A stretch of DNA of 64,000 bases from an uncultured SAR86 cluster bacterium (GCA_902563835.1 CACEZB010000007.1:1-64000); one strand, 5' to 3'. Counted from the stretch's first letter, positions 16,771 through 26,163 are shown. Program-made: numbers and translations. The notes: generated by a model not told the origin, from the sequence alone.

Positions 16771-18972
16771 ATGAAAATTTTTTCTAAATTTTTTAAATCA
16801 TCTACATCTAAAGAAAGAGTAATCAATGAAATAAAATTGGATATTTCAGATAACCTTAAAGAATTTGTACAAGATGAGCTATTGCCAGGATTAAACATCT
16901 CGCCTGAATATTTTTGGAGCTCATTTCAAGAAATTTTAAATAGTTTTTCTAAAAAAAATAAAGAATTATTAGATAAAAGAAAAGATTTACAAGAAAAAAT
17001 TGATCTCTGGCACATTGAAAATAAAAATAAAGATTTTGATATAGGGCAATATAAAAAATTTCTTACTGATATCGGATACCTTCATCCTAGAAGTAATAAT
17101 TTTTCAATTAAAACATCAAATGTCGACCCTGAAATAAGAAAGATTGCAGGTCCTCAGCTTGTGGTCCCGGTCATGAATGCAAGATTTGCATTAAATGCTA
17201 CTAATGCAAGATGGGGGAGTTTATACGATGCCCTGTACGGCACTGATATGATAAGTGAATCTGAAGGCGCAATTAGAGAAGGTGGATATAATCCTATTAG
17301 AGGTGATAGGGTAATTGCTTTTGCAAAAAATTTTTTAGATGAAACGTTCCCTCTTGAGAATGGAACTTTTAACAAGGCAACCAATTTTGAATTTATCGAT
17401 AGTGAAATTGTTATCACTCTTAATGATGGATCGAAGACTCATCTTTTAAACAAAGATCAATATATAGGCTACATGGATAAGGGAGAGGGCGCTTACGGCC
17501 TGCTCTTTAAAAATAATAATTTACATATTGAGATTCAAGTTGATAGATCTCATCCAATTGGCCAAGATGATTCAGCAGGCATTAAGGATATATTAGTAGA
17601 ATCTGCAATTACCACAATTCAAGACTGCGAAGACTCAGTTGCAGCAGTTGACGATGAAGACAAAATTATCGTTTATAGAAATTGGCTAGGTCTTATGAAA
17701 GGGGATTTAAAAAGATCTTTTAATAAGAATGGTAAGTATCTAACAAGAGAATTAAATGGGGACAGAAGGTATTTATTAAAAAATGGAAAAATGATACTGC
17801 TTCCAGGAAGAAGTTTATTATTGGTTCGAAATGTTGGCCATTTGATGACAAATCCTGCAATTAAGGATGAAAATGGTAATGAAGTTCCTGAAGGTATCAT
17901 GGATGGGTTTTTTACTATTTGCGCTTCAATACATGATCTTATTGGTAATGGTTTATATAAGAATTCTAAAACTAAAAGTATTTATATAGTAAAACCTAAG
18001 ATGCATGGACCAGAAGAAGTGCAATTTACATGTGATTTATTTTCAGCAATTGAAGATATATTTGATCTTCCACAAAATACTGTAAAGCTTGGAATTATGG
18101 ATGAAGAACGAAGAACTACCGTTAATCTAAAAGAATGTATCGAAGTTGCCAAACACAGAGTAATTTTTATTAATACAGGCTTTCTTGATAGAACTGGCGA
18201 TGAAATACATACAAGCATGGAAGCTGGTCCAATGGTCACAAAGGGTTTGATGAAGGAGCAAAAATGGATTAATGCTTATGAGAATTGGAATGTTGATATT
18301 GGACTAGAAACTGGTTTTAAAGGAAACGCTCAAATAGGAAAAGGGATGTGGGCAATGCCTGATGAGATGTTAGAGATGTATAAGTCAAAAACAATACATC
18401 CTAAATCTGGCGCAAATTGTGCATGGGTACCATCACCGACTGCTGCGACGATTCATGCAATTCATTATCATCAGATCTCTGTTCAAGATGAACAAGATAA
18501 AATTATAAAAAGGGAAAAAGCTAAATTAGAAGATATCTTGTCTATACCCTTGATAAGCTCTGATAGTTTACCAAGTCCCCAAGAGATACAAAAAGAATTA
18601 GACAACAATGCACAAGGTATCCTTGGATATGTTGTTAGGTGGGTAGATCAAGGAGTAGGTTGTTCGAAAGTTCCTGATATTAATGATGTTGGCTTAATGG
18701 AAGATAGAGCAACTTGCAGGATTTCAAGTCAGCATATTTCTAATTGGTTATATCATGATCTTTGTTCAGAAGAGCAAGTCATAGATACTATGAAAAAGAT
18801 GGCTAGAATTGTAGATATACAAAATAAGGATGATACCAACTATAGGCCAATGGCCCCATCATTTGATGGAATAGCTTTTAAAGCTGCATGTGATTTAGCA
18901 ACAAAGGGAAAAGATCAGCCTAGCGGATACACAGAACCAATTCTTCACGAGATGAGGTTAAAAAGAAAGTAA
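16771..18972 (+). CDS. glcB: Malate synthase G
   Basis: This enzyme condenses glyoxylate with acetyl-CoA to malate. The 733 residues correspond to the monomeric G isoform (about 720-730). Recognisable blocks are [15 protein letters not shown] near residue 145, [25 protein letters not shown], the barrel core [13 protein letters not shown] and [36 protein letters not shown], and the C-terminal [22 protein letters not shown] with the active-site Cys/Asp region. No isocitrate lyase is in the window. Malate synthase G usually serves glycolate or glyoxylate assimilation. The DUF1330 gene starts 1 bp after its stop, so they are co-transcribed. Confidence 0.96.
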   Translation: MKIFSKFFKSSTSKERVINEIKLDISDNLKEFVQDELLPGLNISPEYFWSSFQEILNSFSKKNKELLDKRKDLQEKIDLWHIENKNKDFDIGQYKKFLTDIGYLHPRSNNFSIKTSNVDPEIRKIAGPQLVVPVMNARFALNATNARWGSLYDALYGTDMISESEGAIREGGYNPIRGDRVIAFAKNFLDETFPLENGTFNKATNFEFIDSEIVITLNDGSKTHLLNKDQYIGYMDKGEGAYGLLFKNNNLHIEIQVDRSHPIGQDDSAGIKDILVESAITTIQDCEDSVAAVDDEDKIIVYRNWLGLMKGDLKRSFNKNGKYLTRELNGDRRYLLKNGKMILLPGRSLLLVRNVGHLMTNPAIKDENGNEVPEGIMDGFFTICASIHDLIGNGLYKNSKTKSIYIVKPKMHGPEEVQFTCDLFSAIEDIFDLPQNTVKLGIMDEERRTTVNLKECIEVAKHRVIFINTGFLDRTGDEIHTSMEAGPMVTKGLMKEQKWINAYENWNVDIGLETGFKGNAQIGKGMWAMPDEMLEMYKSKTIHPKSGANCAWVPSPTAATIHAIHYHQISVQDEQDKIIKREKAKLEDILSIPLISSDSLPSPQEIQKELDNNAQGILGYVVRWVDQGVGCSKVPDINDVGLMEDRATCRISSQHISNWLYHDLCSEEQVIDTMKKMARIVDIQNKDDTNYRPMAPSFDGIAFKAACDLATKGKDQPSGYTEPILHEMRLKRK

Positions 18973-18973
18973 G

Positions 18974-19261
18974 ATGTCAAAAGGTTATTGGGTTGTCAGA
19001 GCAAATGTTAATAATGTAAAAGAGTATTCAAAATATGTTGAAATTGCTACTGGGATTATAAAGAATTATAACGGTAAATTTTTAATTAGAGGTGGGCAAC
19101 AAACAGAATTTGAAGAGAAAGGATATGAGAGAACAGTAGTGGCTGAATTTAATTCTTATAATGATGCATTAGAATGTTATAACTCTAGTGAATATCAGTC
19201 CGCATTAGTTCATGTTAAGGATTCTGCCTTAAGATTATTTACAGTCGTAGAAGGTATTTAG
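18974..19261 (+). CDS. DUF1330 family small protein
   Basis: A 95-residue single-domain protein beginning KGYWVVRANVNNVKEYSKYVE, with GKFLIRGGQQTEFEEKG and ERTVVAEFNSYNDALECYNSSEYQ. These are the hallmark blocks of DUF1330, a dimeric alpha+beta-barrel fold related to ABM domains. No catalytic role is established for the family. It lies one base after glcB, suggesting a shared transcript. Its last codons overlap the convergent dioxygenase-like gene by 4 bp. Confidence 0.85.
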   Translation: MSKGYWVVRANVNNVKEYSKYVEIATGIIKNYNGKFLIRGGQQTEFEEKGYERTVVAEFNSYNDALECYNSSEYQSALVHVKDSALRLFTVVEGI

Positions 19262-20400
19262 ATTTTATGCTTATCAGTTTCGTCTCTATGTTTTTTTAGA
19301 TACTTCATAAATGGAGTTCCCCCGGTTCCTCTTATAGTAGAACCACCGCTTCCAAATGGATTAACAATTTGTGCTTGTTTATGAATATAAGTTGCCGCAT
19401 ATTCAAGATGTTGAGATCTGAATTTATGAATCTCCTCTAGACATTGGTTATATTCTTTAATTAATTTCTTGGATTTAGTAATTAAATTTTTTACTTGCGA
19501 TCTTTGTTCAACATCTTCAATCAGTTTTCTATGTTTTGGTGGCATATAATCTCTCATTTCATTTAAGTAGTGTCTCAAATTATCATTTGTATGAGTAATT
19601 CCTAATGCCCCATCAAGTAAGGGTATTATGCTACTTTGAGCTCCAGTTTCGCCCCTATAAAACTGTGGCTTATTATTAAATTGATTTTCATATATTAGAC
19701 CTTGTTTTAAATCAGGGTTATTTTTTGTACCAAATATATATGGCCGTACTCTATGGTAGTAAATATAAGGGTCACACTTCTCTGGCATTTTTGCAAAAAT
19801 ATAATTAACTTTTTTTAATGAGTCTCTTATTCTGCTTAAATGTTTAGAAAAATCTTTAGTTTTATTTTTTTCATTTAAAAATGAAAGTTCGCATGCTGAG
19901 TCTATTGCATCACTTGCTGCATCTTCAATACATACATGAATTGTCACAAACCAATCTTCATCAACACCACCCAAAAAATTATTTATCAATGCTACATTAT
20001 CTAATGAGATAGGTTCGTCTTTATTAATCTTATACCAATTATCTAAACAATAACTTGCATAGCTTAGTATAGGAGGCCTGCCCAAATATTTTGATAGTTT
20101 TACCCATGGTTTTGATATCACCTCTGGAAGAATTCTTTGAGGACTCTTTCCGCCCCAAATATATGCATGAGCAATAAAACTAAGGTGCGCCATTGCAAGA
20201 TTAATCTCTTTAGCTTTTTTATTTTTTATTAGAATATCTACTGAAAGGTCATTTTTTATTAGTTTATTAATCTTTGATTGAACCTGGTTAGTTAAAAGTA
20301 ATTTAGGAAGTTGTGCTGCAATATTTTGAAGTAAATCTAAAGATTTAGATCTAGTGTTATAAGAATTTATCGGCGGTTTTTTTGGTAAAAATGTATGCAT
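19258..20400 (-). CDS. Indoleamine 2,3-dioxygenase family heme protein
   Basis: A 380-residue homologue of IDO-type heme dioxygenases, which open the indole ring of tryptophan to N-formylkynurenine. Diagnostic blocks are LSFIAHAYIWGG, LGRPPILSYASYCLDNW, the helix GGVDEDWFVTIHVCIEDAASDAI, and a C-terminal FRSQHLEYAATYI, whose His is the candidate proximal heme ligand. GTGGTPFMKYLKKHR follows and matches the substrate-loop GTGGT of IDOs. The length fits (about 380-400). No other kynurenine gene is adjacent. Whether it acts on tryptophan or another indole is unknown. Start ATG 20400. Confidence 0.82.
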   Translation of the reverse strand: MHTFLPKKPPINSYNTRSKSLDLLQNIAAQLPKLLLTNQVQSKINKLIKNDLSVDILIKNKKAKEINLAMAHLSFIAHAYIWGGKSPQRILPEVISKPWVKLSKYLGRPPILSYASYCLDNWYKINKDEPISLDNVALINNFLGGVDEDWFVTIHVCIEDAASDAIDSACELSFLNEKNKTKDFSKHLSRIRDSLKKVNYIFAKMPEKCDPYIYYHRVRPYIFGTKNNPDLKQGLIYENQFNNKPQFYRGETGAQSSIIPLLDGALGITHTNDNLRHYLNEMRDYMPPKHRKLIEDVEQRSQVKNLITKSKKLIKEYNQCLEEIHKFRSQHLEYAATYIHKQAQIVNPFGSGGSTIRGTGGTPFMKYLKKHRDETDKHKI

Positions 20401-20488
20401 ATTTCAATATATATTAAACATATAAAATATGAAAAATACTACTAAAATATTTGGTATAAAAAAAAGTAATTTTTTTTTAAAAAAAGTG

Positions 20489-20516
20489 TTGACAAGAATT
20501 AATTTTGGAGTAATAT
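20489..20516 (+). promoter_or_regulatory. Strong sigma-70 promoter for the intergenic small RNA
   Basis: A perfect TTGACA at 20489-20494 and TAATAT at 20511-20516 are separated by 16 bp. It is the best -35/-10 pair I can see in the window, with initiation expected at about 20523. A long A/T tract precedes it, resembling an UP element. Confidence 0.8.
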
Positions 20517-20522
20517 AAACCT

Positions 20523-20749
20523 TACCAATAATTTTCGACTAGTGACCAACTGCAGACGGAAAACCTAGAGAAAAATTAAAGGCAGAGACCAAAGGGTGAA
20601 AGCATTTATAAGAGTCGATGATAAAAAACAGCTTATAAATCCACCAAGAATACAAGAGAAAGTATTCAAGGAGCTAAAGAAAATCTCACTTTAGACCCCT
20701 AAGGACCTCGACTTAAAGAAACAGAGCTAGACTCTGTTTTTTTTTGCCT
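20523..20749 (+). ncRNA. Candidate structured small RNA (about 220 nt), no known family
   Basis: This region lies between the dioxygenase-like gene (start 20400) and aceE (start 20823) and holds no convincing gene. It has a strong promoter upstream and a strong terminator at its end. Internal inverted repeats are ATTTATAAG 20604-20612 with CTTATAAAT 20632-20640 (9 bp), and GAATAC 20648-20653 with GTATTC 20662-20667 (6 bp, 8-nt loop). An open frame of 32 codons from GTG 20596 exists but lacks a well placed ribosome site and overlaps both hairpins. I could not match it to tmRNA, 6S RNA, RNase P RNA, SRP RNA or a metabolite riboswitch. A trans-acting regulator is a guess. Confidence 0.65.
20719..20749 (+). 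terminator. Rho-independent terminator of the small RNA
   Basis: AAACAGAG (20719-20726) pairs with CTCTGTTT (20732-20739) around a 5-nt loop and runs into T's to 20745. It would insulate aceE from the upstream promoter. Confidence 0.9.
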
Positions 20750-20822
20750 AAAATATCCAATATTTTTTATTTTCTTAAATAATTTAAAATTTATTGTAGA
20801 ATTAATTAATATTGGAGTTGAA

Positions 20823-23456
20823 TTGCCACCAAAAGATATAGATCCAGTTGAAACATTAGAATGGATTGATGCCATAAATAGTGTTATTGACGAAGAGGGC
20901 TTAGAAAGAGCTTCCTATCTTTTAACTAGAGTTGCAGAAAAGCTAAATCAAGAAGGAGCCGTACCTTCTTATAATTTAACAACTCCATTCAAAAATTCTA
21001 TTTCAGTTAAAGATGAAGCCAAAATGCCTGGCGATTTACTTATGGAAAGAAGAATAAGATCTTTGATCAGGTGGAATGCGCTTGTTATGGTTTTAAGAGC
21101 AAATAAGAATGATGACGAATTAGGTGGACATATTTCTACTTTTTCTTCAGCAGCCACATTATATGATGTCGGCTTTAATTATTTTTTTAGAGGATCAGAT
21201 AACCATCTTGAAGATATGATTTATTTTCAAGGACATTGTTCTCCTGGCATATATGCAAGAAGTTATTTGGAAGGTTATTTAAATGAAGATGATTTAGATA
21301 ATTTTAGACGAGAGGTTACTAAACCAGGACTATCATCATATCCTCATCCTTGGTTAATGCCTGATTATTGGCAATTTCCAGTAGTCTCAATGGGATTGGG
21401 ACCAATTTTAGGAATATATCAAGCGCATGTTATGAGATATTTATCAGCAAGAGGTTTAGTCTCAAGAAATGATAGAAAAGTATGGGTATTTTGTGGTGAT
21501 GGTGAGATGGATGAACCTGAATCAAAAGGTGCTATTGGTTTAGCAGGAAGAGAACAGTTAGAAAATTTAATATTTGTTGTAAATTGTAATTTGCAAAGGC
21601 TTGATGGTCCTGTCAGAGGAAATGGAAAAATTATCCAAGAGCTTGAAGGAGCATTTAGAGGCGAAGGCTGGAATGTAATTAAGGTCGTATGGGGGAGGTT
21701 CTGGGACCCAATTATTGAAAAAGATACTGAGGGCAAACTTCAAGAAATAATGGATGCAGTAGTAGATGGAGAGCTTCAAAATTTCAAAGCTAAAGGTGGG
21801 GCTTATACAAGAAAAAATTTTTTTGCTAGAGATCCATCGGTATTAGAGATGGTTAAGGATTTAAGTGATGAAGATATTTACAGGCTTAATAGAGGTGGTC
21901 ATGATCCTTATAAGGTATATGCTGCATATCATAAAGCAGTTAACTCAAAGGGTGCCCCAACAGTTATATTAGCTTTAACAACTAAGGGATATGGAACTGG
22001 CTCTAGAGAAGCTGATAACACAACACATCAAGTAAAAAAACTATCGTTAGAAAATATTAAATCTTTTAGAGATAAATTTGATATTCCAATTTCAGATTCC
22101 GAGATAGAAAAATTACCTTATGTTAGACCACCAGAAGATTCTCCAGAAATTCAATATTTAAAAAAAACTAGAAAAGCATTAGGAGGGTTTATTCCAAGAA
22201 GGAGAATGTCTTCAGAAATTTTAAAAATGCCAAATAGAAAAATATTTGAAAAATTATATCAATCAAGCGGTGATAGAAAAATTTCTACTACCATGGCAAT
22301 TGTGAGAATAATTACAGATTTATTAAAAGATAATAATATTGGAGAAAGAGTTGTTCCAATTGTTCCAGATGAAGCAAGAACTTTTGGCATGGAGGCGCTA
22401 TTTAGACAGGTTGGTATATATTCGTCTCAAGGTCAAAAATATGAACCAGAAGATGCAGATAAAGTTATGTGGTATAAAGAATCTAAAGATGGTGTCATGC
22501 TAGAAGAAGGGATTACTGAGGCAGGAGCTTTTAGTGCTTGGACTGCTCTTGCAACAGCATATAGTAATTATGACCTCCCTATGATTCCTTTTTATTTATT
22601 TTATTCAATGTTTGGATTTCAAAGAGTTCATGATTTGTCTTGGGCTGCAGGTGATACCCAAGCTAGAGGCTTTTTAATTGGAGCAACCTCTGGAAGAACA
22701 ACACTTAATGGGGAGGGGTTACAACATCAAGATGGACACAGTCATATACTTTCTTCAACTATTCCAAATTGTCTTTCTTATGATCCTGCATATAGCTATG
22801 AAGTGGCTGTAATTTTACAAGACGGCATTAAAAAAATGTATGTAGATCAAAAAAACTATTTTTATTACATAACAACTATGAATGAAACGTATCATCACCC
22901 CGAAATGCCAAAAGGTAGTGAGGAAGGAATTATCAAAGGTATGTATAAAATTCAAAGCTCTGATAAACCAAAAATACGTTTATTAGGTTCTGGCGCTATA
23001 TTAAATGAGGCATTAAAGGCATCTGATATTCTTAAAAAATATGATATTGAATCAGAAATATGGAGCGTTACCAGCTTTAATCTGTTAAGAAAAAATGGCA
23101 TGGAAATAGAAAGAATAAATCAATTAGATCCATTAAATACTAAATTAACATACGTTGAAGAATGCTTTGCTGATGAAGACATCCCTGTTATCGCAGCATC
23201 TGATTACATGAGAGCATATGCAGAACAGATAAGGCCATATATACATAACGATTATACAACCCTAGGGACTGATGGTTATGGAAGAAGTGATTCAAGAAAA
23301 AATTTAAGGGAATTTTTTGAAGTAAATGATCTCAGTATCTCAAGAGCTGCAATATACTCACTTTTTAAGAAGAATTTAATTTCTGAAGAAAAAATTAAAA
23401 AAATTTATAAAGATCTAAATATTGATCCTAGCAAACCAAATCCTTGGGAGGTTTGA
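20823..23456 (+). CDS. aceE: Pyruvate dehydrogenase E1 component (homodimeric type)
   Basis: This is the thiamine-diphosphate E1 that decarboxylates pyruvate and reductively acetylates the E2 lipoyl group. The 877 residues match the homodimeric gammaproteobacterial type (about 887). The ThDP motif GDGEMDEPESKGA...VVNCN lies near residue 225-260, HGHCSPGIYAR-like DNHLEDMIYFQGHCSPGIYAR near 130, and the transketolase pyrimidine half begins about residue 490 (PDEARTFGMEALFRQVG). The start is TTG 20823 with GGAG five bases before it. Its TGA overlaps the ATG of aceF by one base, a tightly coupled pair. The E3 gene (lpd) is not in the window. Confidence 0.97.
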   Translation: MPPKDIDPVETLEWIDAINSVIDEEGLERASYLLTRVAEKLNQEGAVPSYNLTTPFKNSISVKDEAKMPGDLLMERRIRSLIRWNALVMVLRANKNDDELGGHISTFSSAATLYDVGFNYFFRGSDNHLEDMIYFQGHCSPGIYARSYLEGYLNEDDLDNFRREVTKPGLSSYPHPWLMPDYWQFPVVSMGLGPILGIYQAHVMRYLSARGLVSRNDRKVWVFCGDGEMDEPESKGAIGLAGREQLENLIFVVNCNLQRLDGPVRGNGKIIQELEGAFRGEGWNVIKVVWGRFWDPIIEKDTEGKLQEIMDAVVDGELQNFKAKGGAYTRKNFFARDPSVLEMVKDLSDEDIYRLNRGGHDPYKVYAAYHKAVNSKGAPTVILALTTKGYGTGSREADNTTHQVKKLSLENIKSFRDKFDIPISDSEIEKLPYVRPPEDSPEIQYLKKTRKALGGFIPRRRMSSEILKMPNRKIFEKLYQSSGDRKISTTMAIVRIITDLLKDNNIGERVVPIVPDEARTFGMEALFRQVGIYSSQGQKYEPEDADKVMWYKESKDGVMLEEGITEAGAFSAWTALATAYSNYDLPMIPFYLFYSMFGFQRVHDLSWAAGDTQARGFLIGATSGRTTLNGEGLQHQDGHSHILSSTIPNCLSYDPAYSYEVAVILQDGIKKMYVDQKNYFYYITTMNETYHHPEMPKGSEEGIIKGMYKIQSSDKPKIRLLGSGAILNEALKASDILKKYDIESEIWSVTSFNLLRKNGMEIERINQLDPLNTKLTYVEECFADEDIPVIAASDYMRAYAEQIRPYIHNDYTTLGTDGYGRSDSRKNLREFFEVNDLSISRAAIYSLFKKNLISEEKIKKIYKDLNIDPSKPNPWEV

Positions 23457-24724
23457 TGGCAGACATACAAATTATAAACTTACCTGATTTTGGAGAATTT
23501 GATGATGTTGAGGTTATTGAGGTTTGTGTAAAGGAAGGGCAATTAGTAGATAAAGAGGAACCAATAATTGTTCTTGAGACAGATAAAGCAGCTATGGAAA
23601 TTCCAGCCTCAGTGAATGGATTTATCCATAAAGTTTTATTAAAAGAAGGTGATAAGGTAAAAATAGGTATGCCTTTCTTAGAAATTAAAATAGACCCATC
23701 AACTGCTAAAGATGACATCAAATCAAATGATTTAAAAGATAAAAAAGAAGAATTAGCCCCTGATGAAAATAATATTGATCAAGAAATTTCATATAAAGAA
23801 AAAAAGAATTTCAATAAAAAGAAAAATACTTCAATACATTCTGGCCCAGCTACTAGGAAATTGGCCAGAGAGTTTGGTATTGATTTAAATCAAATTACAG
23901 GATCAGGCCCAAGCAATAGAATTCTTAAGGAAGACTTACATAATTATGTTAAAAATATTCTTAACAATACATCTGCTAATAATACTGTTTCTTCAAAACC
24001 AAATATTGATTTTTCTATATGGGGTAGCATTAAAGAAGAAAAGCTAACTAAATTTAAAAAGACAGCTTTAGATAATTTACATTCTTCATGGGTTAACATC
24101 CCTCATGTAACTCAACATGATGAGGCTGATATTTCAGATTTATTAGAACTTCGTTTAAAACTTAATAAAAAACATAAAGTTAAAATTTCTCCATTAGCAT
24201 ATATTGTTAAATCTACAGTAGAAAGTTTAAAACATTTTCCTGAAATGAATTCATCACTTTCAAATGATAAAGAATCAATTATTTTTAAGGATTATTTTAA
24301 TATTGGTATTGCTATTGATACAGATGATGGTCTTATAGTTCCAAATATTAAGAATGCTAATGAAAAATCTATATCAGAAATTTCGATTGAGATTAGTAAA
24401 TTATCAGAACTTGCAAAAAAAAGAAGAATAACAAAAGACATGATGTCAGGCGCAACCTTTACAATTTCTTCATTAGGTGGATTTGGAGGAAAGTTTTTTA
24501 CTCCCATTATTAACCCGCCAGAAGTTGGCATTCTTGGCTTATCAAAAATACATGATGTTGTTAAATTAAATGAATCAATACCATACTCACAAAAATGTCT
24601 TCCTATGTCATTGTCTTATGATCATAGAGTTATTAATGGGGTATATGCTGTTAATTTTTTAAATCACTTAATCAGCGCACTTGCTGATATAAAATTATTA
24701 GAAAAATCTTTTAAAAAAATATAA
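23456..24724 (+). CDS. aceF: Pyruvate dehydrogenase E2, dihydrolipoyl acetyltransferase
   Basis: A 422-residue E2 starting at ATG 23456, with GGGAGG upstream; an earlier in-frame ATG at 23444 is less likely. A single lipoyl domain occupies residues 1-75 with the lipoylated Lys44 in ETDKAAME, fewer than the three of E. coli. A charged linker follows, then the E1/E3-binding domain (GPATRKLAREFGIDLNQITGSG, about 127-160) and the catalytic acetyltransferase core. The active-site motif reads SYDHRVINGVYA: the His is present, but the usual Asp of HRxxDG is Asn. Other core blocks (GGFGGKFFTPIINPPEVGILG) are normal. Confidence 0.95.
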   Translation: MADIQIINLPDFGEFDDVEVIEVCVKEGQLVDKEEPIIVLETDKAAMEIPASVNGFIHKVLLKEGDKVKIGMPFLEIKIDPSTAKDDIKSNDLKDKKEELAPDENNIDQEISYKEKKNFNKKKNTSIHSGPATRKLAREFGIDLNQITGSGPSNRILKEDLHNYVKNILNNTSANNTVSSKPNIDFSIWGSIKEEKLTKFKKTALDNLHSSWVNIPHVTQHDEADISDLLELRLKLNKKHKVKISPLAYIVKSTVESLKHFPEMNSSLSNDKESIIFKDYFNIGIAIDTDDGLIVPNIKNANEKSISEISIEISKLSELAKKRRITKDMMSGATFTISSLGGFGGKFFTPIINPPEVGILGLSKIHDVVKLNESIPYSQKCLPMSLSYDHRVINGVYAVNFLNHLISALADIKLLEKSFKKI

Positions 24725-24780
24725 ATAAATTTATACAACGGATAAAAATAAGTATTTCTTTTTTTTACTAATAGTTTCTG

Positions 24781-24786
24781 TATAAT
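24781..24786 (+). promoter_or_regulatory. -10 hexamer TATAAT upstream of rpmG
   Basis: A perfect TATAAT (TTCTGTATAATC) ends 11 nt before the ATG at 24798. No good -35 at 16-18 bp. It supports a separate short transcript for rpmG after aceF. Confidence 0.45.
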
Positions 24787-24797
24787 CACATTCCATA

Positions 24798-24992
24798 ATG
24801 GCAGACAAAAAACAAACTAAAGTTTATTTAATTCCTGAAGATGAGACTAGAGATAGTCACACATATCACTATACAGCGATTAAAACTAGAAAATTTACTC
24901 TAGAAAATAAAAAAATGAGATTAAAAAAATTTAATCCTGTAAAGAGAATTCACGAATGGTTTGTTGAAGCAAAATTGCCACCACATAACTAA
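24798..24992 (+). CDS. rpmG: Ribosomal protein bL33
   Basis: A 64-residue basic protein. Residues about 20-60 read HTYHYTAIKTRK...KMRLKKFNPVKRIHEWFVEAKL, which follows the bL33 pattern (Y.TTKN.R....KLELKKY.P..RKH..Y.E.K). A short polar N-terminal extension of about 18 residues is present. bL33 sits in the large ribosomal subunit near the E site. It is alone here, whereas rpmB-rpmG are usually adjacent. The zinc-binding Cys pairs of some bL33 forms are absent, so it is the Cys-free type. The 3' end overlaps the convergent gene by 4 bp. Confidence 0.75.
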   Translation: MADKKQTKVYLIPEDETRDSHTYHYTAIKTRKFTLENKKMRLKKFNPVKRIHEWFVEAKLPPHN

Positions 24993-26104
24993 TTTTCAGT
25001 TAACCTCAGTTTCGTCGAAGATATATCATCTCTAAATATTGTTTCATCAAAACCAGTACACCTGTCTTTGATGCTATTAGGTATTTTTATATCATCTAAA
25101 CAAATAAATTTATTTCCTACCTTTCTACCAAAGACTAAAAAATTTATATTGTGATCATTAAACCTATCAATATGCAGCATCATATTTTTATGATTTTTAT
25201 AAAATTTTTCATCGAATACTCTCATTAAAGTATCAGCTCCAATTATGAATACTGAGTTTGGAAACATTTCAGCTTTCTCACTAAATCTTCCTGCTGAAGT
25301 TAACATCCAACTTTCATTATCTTTAAATTGTTCAATAGTTCTTTTTATTTCATAAAATGTTAAGGGTGGTTTATCTGCATTATTTGCACATATCTCAAAA
25401 GTTGTATGCATTCCAGTTTTCTTTTCAGCTAACTCTTTCATCTTAATATGCCCTTCATGAAGAGGGTTAAAAGAGCCTGGGAAGATTAATTCATGCTTAT
25501 TTTGATTATTAGTAATAAAACCAACCTTATTATTAAATAATTTCTTCCAAGACTTTTCAGCATTTATAGTTTCTATTTTTACTTCTTCATCATGCTTTGG
25601 TAGGTCAAATTTAAATCCACAAGATTCTGCGATGAGGCTTATTGCATATGCTGTAATTAATGCCTCTTCTTCTTCTCGCGTTCTTTTTCCTTTATCTAAA
25701 AAGCACTCAAGATATTTTGTATAGTCATATGCTTGAACAACAATAAAAAATTTATGTTCGCCTCTTTTTTCATATGTTGTAGTGAGGTTTGCTGTTATAG
25801 CTACACCTAGTAGATATTTTGATTTAGAAATATTATCAATTTCTTTAGATTTTTTATATGCATTTGCAGCCATGCTCAAACATGTTTCTAATGAACAATA
25901 ATGATCAGGCTCTTTATTTAAGAATGTATTCATAGATTCCTTTGAATAGGGAATATAGGACTCTAAGATTGTTTTGCTTGCACCAGGGACCTCTAATAAA
26001 GATGAAATCGCATTTGTACCGCCACCACTTGATACATATGTAAGTTTAAAAGGGGAATCATGGATACTTTTAACTATGTCTAGATATTTGTTCAATTTAT
26101 ACAA
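24989..26104 (-). CDS. CinA-like NMN deamidase domain fused to an HxGH nucleotidyltransferase
   Basis: A 371-residue two-domain protein. Residues 1-165 resemble the CinA C-terminal (PncC) domain, a nicotinamide-nucleotide amidohydrolase: LTYVSSGGGTNAISSLLEVPGASKTILESYIPYS, with Ser25/26 at the catalytic position, then LGVAITANLTT. Residues 205-371 are a cytidylyltransferase-like Rossmann fold, with FPGSFNPLHEGHIKM carrying the HxGH motif (His216/His219), FIIGADTLMRVFDEKFY, and a C-terminal DDISSTKLR equivalent to the family ISSTxIR motif. Such nucleotidyltransferases include NMN/NaMN adenylyltransferase. A bifunctional NAD-salvage enzyme (NMN to NaMN to NaAD) is a reasonable inference. Start TTG 26104. 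Confidence 0.75.
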   Translation of the reverse strand: MYKLNKYLDIVKSIHDSPFKLTYVSSGGGTNAISSLLEVPGASKTILESYIPYSKESMNTFLNKEPDHYCSLETCLSMAANAYKKSKEIDNISKSKYLLGVAITANLTTTYEKRGEHKFFIVVQAYDYTKYLECFLDKGKRTREEEEALITAYAISLIAESCGFKFDLPKHDEEVKIETINAEKSWKKLFNNKVGFITNNQNKHELIFPGSFNPLHEGHIKMKELAEKKTGMHTTFEICANNADKPPLTFYEIKRTIEQFKDNESWMLTSAGRFSEKAEMFPNSVFIIGADTLMRVFDEKFYKNHKNMMLHIDRFNDHNINFLVFGRKVGNKFICLDDIKIPNSIKDRCTGFDETIFRDDISSTKLRLTEN

Positions 26105-26163
26105 GGTTAGTTAGTTTATATATTTTAACCTAATAATCATTTTTCATTGTTAAAATAAAGGTT

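Noticed and set aside
20588-20625. Resemblance of AAGGGTGAAAG...TAAGAG to the RNase P RNA core
   Set aside because: Only a short stretch matches; the invariant GAGGAAAGTCCG and ACAGAA elements and the closing helix are absent, and the whole transcript is too short.
20596-20694. 32-codon ORF (GTG start) inside the small-RNA region
   Set aside because: No well placed ribosome site, it overlaps two hairpins, and the region has its own non-coding architecture. Kept only as an alternative.
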